From the NCBI GenBank assembly GCA_014729315.1, contig WJKD01000809.1, forward strand, positions 1-6,936: 6,936 bases of DNA, in the 5' to 3' direction. Of the stretch, positions 1-6,100 are shown one piece after another (position 1 is the first letter of the stretch; every line of letters starts with the position of its first letter). The DNA comes from Promethearchaeota archaeon (GTDB lineage: Archaea > Asgardarchaeota > Lokiarchaeia > Sigynarchaeales > SOKP01). Made by a program: the position numbers and the translations under genes. A model generated the notes under the pieces. That model was not told where the DNA came from, made no database searches, and saw nothing but the letters and a program-made list of their open reading frames with translations.

Positions 1-1153
1 ACTCTGCGGTTTTGAGGTCCTTTTCTTTCAATTCTTCTTTTTCTCTGAGTTCTTTTTCGCGCTCTTCAATTGCCTTTTCTTCTAATTCTTTTTCTTTTGC
101 ATCAAGCTCTAATTTTTTCTTTTTTAGTTCTATTTCTTTTTTCTTTAATTCCAACTCTTTATCGATAATTTTCTCTTCTTCTTTTTCAATGGTTTTGGGG
201 GCCTCAACTTTGCTTTCTTTGCTTTTAATTTCCTCTTCCTTCTTCTTTAATTCTTTCTCTTTTTCTTCAATCTCTTTTTCCTCTAATTCTTTTTCTTTCT
301 CCTTCAATTCCAGCTTTTTCTTTTTAATTTCTATTTCTTTCTTTTTCAATTGAAGCTCCTTATCATGTATCTCCTCTTCTTCTTTCTCTAAATCTTGCAC
401 AGTTTCTACATCCTTTTCTTTTGGAATTAATTTAGTCTCATCTTTAGCCTCAAATTTTTCTTTTTCCTTCTTTATCTTCTCTTCTTCTGTTTCTTCTTCC
501 ACTATTTCGTCGATCTTTTCAACTGAAACAATCGCTTTTAATATATCATCAACATTATTTTTTACTTGCTCATTTTCTGGATTTTGCTTTGCAAAGTCTC
601 TTAAAAGTTTAGCTATTAGAGCAGACGATTCCTTTCCGATAGATTTTAGCGCTTGTTTAGCTTTTTGCACAACAAAGTCTTTTTCGTCATCAAGTCTTTC
701 GCCAATGTTTTTAATTAATTCATCGCTTTCGATTTTTTTTTCTCCACCCGCTATAAATAGAAGCAGCTGAAGAATAGCTTCCCTAACATTCGGATCTTCC
801 GCCTCGAGTAGCTCTTCGGTATAGGGTATAAATAAATCTGCTTCATTTTCACACATAGGTTTTAATAATAATAAGAAACTATAACGCAATAGATTGTCCT
901 TTTTTGATAGGTTGCTTAGCAAAGAGGGAATATCTATTATCATATTTTCTATTAAAAACCTAATCACTGTTCTTCCCCCATGGACGCTTAATACCGTCTC
1001 TATTATATTTTCTAATCGATCTATATAATTCTCCTCAGTTGACTCGTTTAGGTAGAAGGCAATCTTCTCAACTGCTTCGTCTAATTTACCTTCTCTTATG
1101 ATTTCTATAAGCCTTTCCATGAAAATGTTATCTTTATCAACTTGTTCTGTCAT
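1..1153 (-). CDS. HEAT-like helical domain plus Lys/Glu-rich coiled-coil protein (3' end outside window)
   Basis: The frame is open from the ATG at 1153-1151 to the left edge (384 codons, no stop), so the C-terminus is missing. Residues about 10-200 are helical, with HEAT/armadillo-like pairs, clearest at 85-185: a helix with DPNVREAILQLL near 120, and later KDFVVQKAKQALKSIGK near 158-174. Residues about 205-264 are an acidic, charged linker. From residue 265 the chain is almost only K, E, L and I, with heptads such as LQLKKKE, IEIKKKK, LELKKKE and IELKKKK, as in a long coiled coil or single charged helix. A 67-residue unit is repeated there. There is no signal peptide or membrane segment, so it should be cytoplasmic. 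Its ATG overlaps the stop of the upstream gene in ATGA. HEAT folds usually bind proteins and long coils act as spacers or oligomerisers, so a scaffold role is plausible, but the specific function is unknown. Confidence 0.88.
   Translation of the reverse strand, partial: MTEQVDKDNIFMERLIEIIREGKLDEAVEKIAFYLNESTEENYIDRLENIIETVLSVHGGRTVIRFLIENMIIDIPSLLSNLSKKDNLLRYSFLLLLKPMCENEADLFIPYTEELLEAEDPNVREAILQLLLFIAGGEKKIESDELIKNIGERLDDEKDFVVQKAKQALKSIGKESSALIAKLLRDFAKQNPENEQVKNNVDDILKAIVSVEKIDEIVEEETEEEKIKKEKEKFEAKDETKLIPKEKDVETVQDLEKEEEEIHDKELQLKKKEIEIKKKKLELKEKEKELEEKEIEEKEKELKKKEEEIKSKESKVEAPKTIEKEEEKIIDKELELKKKEIELKKKKLELDAKEKELEEKAIEEREKELREKEELKEKDLKTAE
2..361 (-). repeat. 201-bp imperfect tandem repeat coding for a charged heptad coil
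   Basis: Two tandem copies lie within the HEAT/coil gene: copy 1 at 161-361 (residues 265-331) and copy 2 from 160 to the left edge (residues 332-384, cut off). The period is exactly 67 codons. By hand, 32 of the first 38 residues match (KELQLKKKEIEI against KELELKKKEIEL, for example), then similarity fades. Further copies may lie beyond the window. The plus strand here is a long pyrimidine-rich tract, which follows from the AAA/GAA codons. Confidence 0.8.
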
Positions 1154-2106
1154 TTTACCCACAAAATATAAAATTCGTGATATAATCGGTACATAAAATT
1201 GAAAATCAATCGCATATCTCTAAATCTTAATGGTATGTTTTTCTCGGTCTCAATATAATTATTAGTCTCCAAATTTAAATATAGCTTTATCTCTAAATTT
1301 CTATTTCTGTTAAGTTCCATATGAACTTTTTTGGTAAATTTTGTTAAACTCTCAATATCTTCGGGAAAAATACTCCAAAAGTATTCTCTAAGGTTTGAAT
1401 CTGCGTCGTTATTTGCGCTCTCTTCGATATTATTTAAAACATCTTGAGTAACATACGCGGTTAAAATTACATGTTTCTCGGGAATTATACTCACTCTAAA
1501 TTCAGGAAAATGGATTTTTTTAAATAATTGACACAAACCATATAATAAATTTAAATCAGTTATATTTTCCCGATTACAATTACATATCACATATTTTTGC
1601 TCTATGTAAGTCGCGTGTATGCGATCGTCGTATTTAACTATGAAATAATTTCCATAATGATAATATTGAAAATTTTCTTTGTCTTTATTTATCCTTCTTT
1701 CAAATATTTCGTATGCTTCGTCCCAATTATCAAAAGTTATAAATTTATTGAGTTTTCTATAATCTCCATGAAAGAATATATCAAGAAAATCGATCAAGTA
1801 TAAATATGCGTCGTTAGGTTTGTATACTACTGTTTTTCCCCGAAAATCCCGAAGAACGACGTTCTTATGGACGCTATAACAAAACTTTGGAAGGTCTTCT
1901 AGTTGCAGATTGTTTTTTATTCTAAGTTTTAATAAAAACCTTCTTGTGCACAGAGGTGTTAATGTACATTGTATTCGGTCAATTTGACACTCTTCAAAAC
2001 AGAGCTTGTTTATTCTCTTAATCAGTAGGTCAATCAACTCTGAGTTATACTTCTCGTTACTTGCGTTTTCTAAAAAGCTTAGTACATGTTCTTCTTCTAT
2101 AGGCAT
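1150..2106 (-). CDS. Hypothetical soluble protein, 318 aa, coupled to the HEAT/coil gene
   Basis: I do not recognise this family. The frame is complete from ATG (2106-2104) to TGA (1152-1150), and the stop overlaps the next gene's ATG, which points to cotranscription and translational coupling. The protein has no signal peptide or membrane helix and looks like a mixed alpha/beta cytoplasmic protein. It begins with a helical stretch (about 5-35), then a Cys cluster (C36, C40, C47, C53, with C76 further on). Next come aromatic-rich segments (101-160), a CNC motif at 175-177, a probable beta-rich part (200-222), a polar linker (226-240) and a charged C-terminal half ending in an aromatic helix (about 295-318). 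The Cys pairs could bind metal, but spacing C-x3-C-x6-C-x5-C matches no zinc motif I know. No Shine-Dalgarno sequence precedes the ATG, which would suit a short-leader or leaderless mRNA. It may be lineage-specific. Confidence 0.85.
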   Translation of the reverse strand: MPIEEEHVLSFLENASNEKYNSELIDLLIKRINKLCFEECQIDRIQCTLTPLCTRRFLLKLRIKNNLQLEDLPKFCYSVHKNVVLRDFRGKTVVYKPNDAYLYLIDFLDIFFHGDYRKLNKFITFDNWDEAYEIFERRINKDKENFQYYHYGNYFIVKYDDRIHATYIEQKYVICNCNRENITDLNLLYGLCQLFKKIHFPEFRVSIIPEKHVILTAYVTQDVLNNIEESANNDADSNLREYFWSIFPEDIESLTKFTKKVHMELNRNRNLEIKLYLNLETNNYIETEKNIPLRFRDMRLIFNFMYRLYHEFYILWVK

Positions 2107-2144
2107 AGTTGGATTCTTTATGCAGAGACATAGATTGATTATCG

Positions 2145-2156
2145 AATATTAAATTA
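2145..2156 (-). promoter_or_regulatory. Candidate TATA box for the minus-strand operon
   Basis: Read on the minus strand this is TAATTTAATATT, centred about 45 bases before the ATG at 2106. An archaeal start site about 25 bases downstream would leave a leader of roughly 20 bases, consistent with the lack of a Shine-Dalgarno site. The whole region is AT-rich, so chance matches are easy. Confidence 0.3.
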
Positions 2157-2262
2157 CTATTTGTAGGAACTCTATTATTTTTTATTATTTTAAATAATTT
2201 AGTTTTAAGTTTGTAAATTGGTATAGTTAAAGTGCATAGAAAGAAAATAGAATTATCGTAAG

Positions 2263-2276
2263 AAAATATTTAAAAA
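2263..2276 (+). promoter_or_regulatory. Candidate BRE/TATA box for the DUF998 gene
   Basis: The sequence AAAATATTTAAAAA resembles an archaeal purine-rich BRE followed by a TATA box. Initiation about 25 bases downstream would fall near 2295-2300 and give a leader of about 110 bases before the ATG at 2411. A second TATA-like run, GTATTTATTTAA at 2365-2376, would instead give a very short leader. I cannot decide between them from sequence. Confidence 0.35.
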
Positions 2277-2400
2277 CTAAGATATCTATACCTCTCTCCT
2301 CGTCTCTTGGAATAAAACTTAAATCTAAAATTTCTAAAATTGTTTAATAGTTGTATAATTTTTTGTATTTATTTAATCTAGAACATAGTAAAAATTTCGA

Positions 2401-2408
2401 AAGGAAAG
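2401..2408 (+). promoter_or_regulatory. Possible ribosome binding site deciding the DUF998 start
   Basis: AAGGAAAG lies just before the ATG at 2411, with five bases between AAGGA and the start codon. This is modest Shine-Dalgarno complementarity at workable spacing. It supports the ATG over the in-frame TTG 60 bases upstream, which has no such site. Confidence 0.45.
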
Positions 2409-2410
2409 TA

Positions 2411-3058
2411 ATGAAATACTTAAAAATAAAAGATTTGAAGTCGTGGAAACGAATAAGTTGCCTTATTGCCATTTTTGGAGGTTTATTTTTTCTTATAACT
2501 ACGATAATAGCCATGATCATTTATCCAGGAGGATATTCTTTTACTAATTATTATTTCAGCAATTTAGGCACATCGAAAACTGTTGGGACAAGCGAACCTA
2601 ATCCAATAGCAAGCGTTCTTTTTTTGTTAGCTTGCGTTATAGCTGGTCTCTCTTTGATTCCTTTTTGGGTTGCTTTGACAAGCGTTTTTTCGAGAAAACC
2701 AAGCACAAAATTTCTTAGTTATATCGGTTCTATACTAGGTATTATCTCATCTCCACTATTAATGGCAATTGGCATTTTTCCTGGTGATACAGCCCACGCA
2801 GAACATACCTTCTCTGCAAGATTTTTCTTTTTAGCATTTGCAATCACGATAATGTTGTATTCAGTCGCTATAATAATCAATGAACAATATCTAAACATTT
2901 ATTCTTATTTGGGAATAATTTTTTCTATCTTTATCGTTCTTTTTCTGTTTCGAATATTTGATTTAATCAATCCATTAGTTCAAAAAATTATTGTTTACGG
3001 TTTTATGGTTTGGGTTTTAATTCAGATTACCAAGATATGGAAGCTCGACACGAGATAG
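2411..3058 (+). CDS. DUF998 family six-helix membrane protein
   Basis: Starting at the ATG of 2411 the protein has 215 residues and ends at TAG 3056-3058. Six hydrophobic segments are visible at about 14-37, 66-90, 101-123, 138-157, 163-183 and 188-208. DUF998-like features are YPGGYSF after helix 1, then a SNLG motif (50-53), NP before helix 2, and FPGDT (123-127) followed by H129 and H132 between helices 3 and 4. The length fits the family, which is common in archaea and bacteria; its biochemical role is not established. The conserved polar loop with Asp and two His could be a functional site on one face of the membrane, which is inference. The gene stands alone on the plus strand. The in-frame TTG at 2351 would add 20 residues beginning with an odd hydrophobic run; I reject it because the ATG has a better ribosome site. 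T-rich stretches just past the stop (3076-3087) could end its transcript. Confidence 0.85.
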   Translation: MKYLKIKDLKSWKRISCLIAIFGGLFFLITTIIAMIIYPGGYSFTNYYFSNLGTSKTVGTSEPNPIASVLFLLACVIAGLSLIPFWVALTSVFSRKPSTKFLSYIGSILGIISSPLLMAIGIFPGDTAHAEHTFSARFFFLAFAITIMLYSVAIIINEQYLNIYSYLGIIFSIFIVLFLFRIFDLINPLVQKIIVYGFMVWVLIQITKIWKLDTR

Positions 3059-3110
3059 CAATCCTTGATAACTTAATTTTCTCATTTTGGTTATAAATAA
3101 TTGGTAAATT

Positions 3111-3140
3111 AAAAAAAAATTTGAATAAATTTTATTCAAA
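3111..3140 (-). terminator. Hairpin plus T9 terminator of the surface-protein gene
   Basis: An almost perfect inverted repeat lies at 3120-3140: TTTGAATA, a loop of about five bases, then TATTCAAA. On the minus strand it is followed directly by nine T (3119-3111). It begins 15 bases past the TAA of the surface-protein gene. The T-tract alone would suit archaeal termination. The stem is AT-rich and weak, so the hairpin may matter less than the T run. Confidence 0.6.
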
Positions 3141-3155
3141 TATGAATAAGTTAGC

Positions 3156-6100
3156 TTACTTCTTCTTGGATTTTCTCAAAAGGAGAACTCCAGAAATTAT
3201 GGCGATTGATCCAACGACTAATACGCTTAGAGTTATAATTATATTCATGATATCATTTTGAATATCTGTTCCTTTGTCGTCGTCGTCATCGTCGTCAGCA
3301 AGAGTTCCAAGAGGTGTAGAAGGCGGTGTATATTCTGTAATAGCAAAAGTCGAAGCATGATCTATAGTACCTTCTAATAAACCATTTCCTAAATCAGTAA
3401 GGCTGATTTCTTCCCAAGCACCGCTTCCGCCATTCGCAGATTCGTTAAACCACCAGAATTTAATGCCGCTATATTGGCTCGTATCAATTTGAATCTTAAA
3501 GTTTAATTCATTTACGGTTTCTTCTCTAGTGTCGTTGATGCTTATATCGATAAAAAATAGGGCATCTGAAAGTGAAGTTTCGGTTGGGTTGAATGTTATG
3601 CCTATAAACGCAATTTCCACATCATATGAAAGCTCTAGGCTAATACTAATATTAAAATCCGATCTGGGAGGTAAAAACAAGGTACGAATCCCTGATGATA
3701 GAGTAGTGCAATTTTCGATTATAAATCTCCATGTTTGGGATTGGGTTGCATTAATCGTATCGTTGGCAACTACATACCATAGGTTTTCGGAATTTACTGA
3801 CAATCCTGCCCATATCAGCGAAGCTATATCGCCTGAGGATATCGAATAAGCTGTGCCAATTATGCTATCATCTGAAGCGTTAAAAAAAGTCACATCAGTA
3901 TTATCTAAACCATCGGGATCGGTTACAATAACGCTCAATTCGACACTTGTTCCGTTTAATAATGCGTTATGAGAGGGTAAAGGATTGCTAATTACAGATG
4001 CATTATTGCTCGAGGGATCTTGTCTAAAGATTGTTATAATCAAGATACCTATATTTCCAAGCGAATCGTTTGCGTAAAAAGTGATCGTTATATCTCCATA
4101 TGGAGCGTTGTTCCAAGCGTCAAGATCACATGAGTCTCCATTAGTAAATGTAAAGTTTGTCAATGTATTTTCGATGTTGTACCATCGAGTATCGTAATTA
4201 GGATCAACAACCGTGATATTCATATCGGGAGGAAGACTTGTATATTGAAAATATTGACCATCTCCTGGCGTTATATCGTAGATTGAAGGAGCAATTATAT
4301 CTTTATTTACAGTTATGTTTAAAAAGTTCCAGAAACCTACTGAATCGTTGGCATAAAACGAAATAATCACGGACCCGTTCGTCATAAGATCCCATTGAGA
4401 TATATCTTGAATTTGATACTGAGTGGAATTAGTGAAAGAGTCGATTGTAAAGTTCTCGGTGAGCATATATCCATCCCAAAGCCGATACCAGACTGTATCC
4501 AGCTCGTCCGCAACTATTGTGAGCGTGAAATAGGGGGGCTCTTTTCCGTATATCTCTCCTGGCGTAATGTCAGATTCCGTAATAATTGGACTGAATAATT
4601 CTTTATTGACAGAGACATTTAAATAGTCATAATTGCCACTTGTATCGTTTGCGTAAAATGAAATAGTTAACGATCCATTGCCCATCAAATCCCATTGAAT
4701 TATATCGTTAATTTGATATTGAAATGAGTTTTCGAACGAGTTAATAGTGAAGTTTTCAGTAAGGATATTACCATCCCATAGTCTATACCACACCGTATCG
4801 ATTTCGTCTGCCCTAATTGTGAGCGTGAAGTAGGGTGGTTCCTTTCCGAATATTTCTCCTGGCATGATATCCGATTCTGTTATATATACAAATGAAATCG
4901 GTTTATAATCGACTGAATTAGCGCTTCCAGGTATTTGGTGAGGAGTATCACCAATCCCATCTTTAGGTTCAATATCCTTCCCCGTGTAATTGCTCCAATA
5001 ATTACCAATTAAAGAATTATTCCAATGATTAAAAATACTGTTATCAATTGCATTTCGTTCGTTATCCTTTATCGTGTTATTATAGATCAAATTATTCTCT
5101 GAATTTGACATAATAAGAAAACCACCGTAAGTACAATTTTTAACAGAGTTTTGGGAAAATGTATTGTTCTCACTATTTGATATATAAATCCCATAATATC
5201 CTTTGAATATCCAGTTCTTTTCTATGGAATTATTCCAGCAATTATCAATCCTAAGACCCTCATAAGTCAAATTGTTATTTCTTACGGAAATATTGCTACT
5301 CTGATATAATCTAAAACTACCAGTTAATAAAAAATCATCTGTAATTAACAACTTTTCAAAAGTACCGTTATGGACATTCTCACAGTTAACAGCATAATCA
5401 TCTTCGGAATTTCCATCAATATTTTGGAAAGACATATTGCGAATAATAAAGGGTTGATTAACATTTTTTAAAGTAAGCGCATTACAATCTGGGCTAGTTC
5501 CGCCATAACCAATAACGAAGTTAACATCCTCAAAGATATAAGGGTCATTCCATTTTCCTGCGCCAGAACACCAATAAAGATCTCGCACGGCTTCGTCCCA
5601 CGTAAATCCTCCATCACCAGTATCTGAAATAATCAGTTCTTTTATTATAGAACCATTATAAAGATTAGCCAAAATTACACAATCAGTCGAATCAGCGTCT
5701 TTTCTAATAAGTTTTTCAACAGAATTTCCAACAACCCTACAATAATCAGAATCTGTTAAATTTATTGATTGGAGACCAGAATTAGTAATAAAATTGCCAA
5801 TTATGGTTGTATTTTCAGAATAATCAATATAAATTCCATGATCACCTTGATTATCAATAGAATTGCCCTTTATATTGTTTTTAGCGCTGGCGAACTGCAA
5901 ATAAATTCCAGATCCTCCGCTATTACTGATAATATTCTTGGTTAGATTATTATGTTCAGATCGATAAGTAGAAATTCCGTAAATAGTGGAAAGCGATATT
6001 TCATTCTGTGTAAGAGTATTATTATCGGAGTCTTCTAAATATATTCCCCCTAAATTATTTATGAAGGTACAATCAGTAACATTGTTATTATGACTGTTAA

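Larger units (their letters stand above)
2107..2410. other. Divergent intergenic region, AT-rich
   Basis: This stretch separates the minus-strand operon from the plus-strand DUF998 gene. I see no convincing small gene, RNA gene or strong inverted repeat. It holds TATA-like boxes in both directions and a short pyrimidine-rich stretch at 2291-2308. A TTG at 2351 opens in frame with the DUF998 gene, but the 20 residues it would add are poorly supported. Confidence 0.6.

Noticed and set aside
12..353. Plus-strand Ser/Phe-rich open frame of 113 codons
   Set aside because: It is the antisense of the AAA/GAA-rich coil region; the TTC/TCT/TTT codons are a direct mirror of Lys/Glu codons and the minus frame is open for 384 codons.
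1..500. Long pyrimidine-rich plus-strand tract as possible triplex-forming DNA
   Set aside because: It is explained fully by Lys/Glu codon content and is too interrupted by purines for a clean mirror repeat.
1597..1803. Plus-strand open frame of 68 codons
   Set aside because: It lies fully inside the 318-aa gene on the other strand and shows no recognisable family.
2351..2410. TTG-initiated N-terminal extension of the DUF998 protein
   Set aside because: There is no ribosome site near it, the added 20 residues are unlike the family, and an ATG with AAGGA follows at 2411.
3273..3296. DDDDK, an enterokinase-type cleavage sequence
   Set aside because: It is a by-product of the poly-Asp linker followed by Lys; nothing suggests a matching protease in an archaeon.
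3529..3849. Plus-strand open frame of 106 codons
   Set aside because: It is antisense to the well-supported beta-sandwich and Ig coding region; no domain is seen in its own translation.
4395..4598. Plus-strand open frame of 67 codons
   Set aside because: It is antisense to Ig-like copy B, whose protein-level repeat proves the minus frame.
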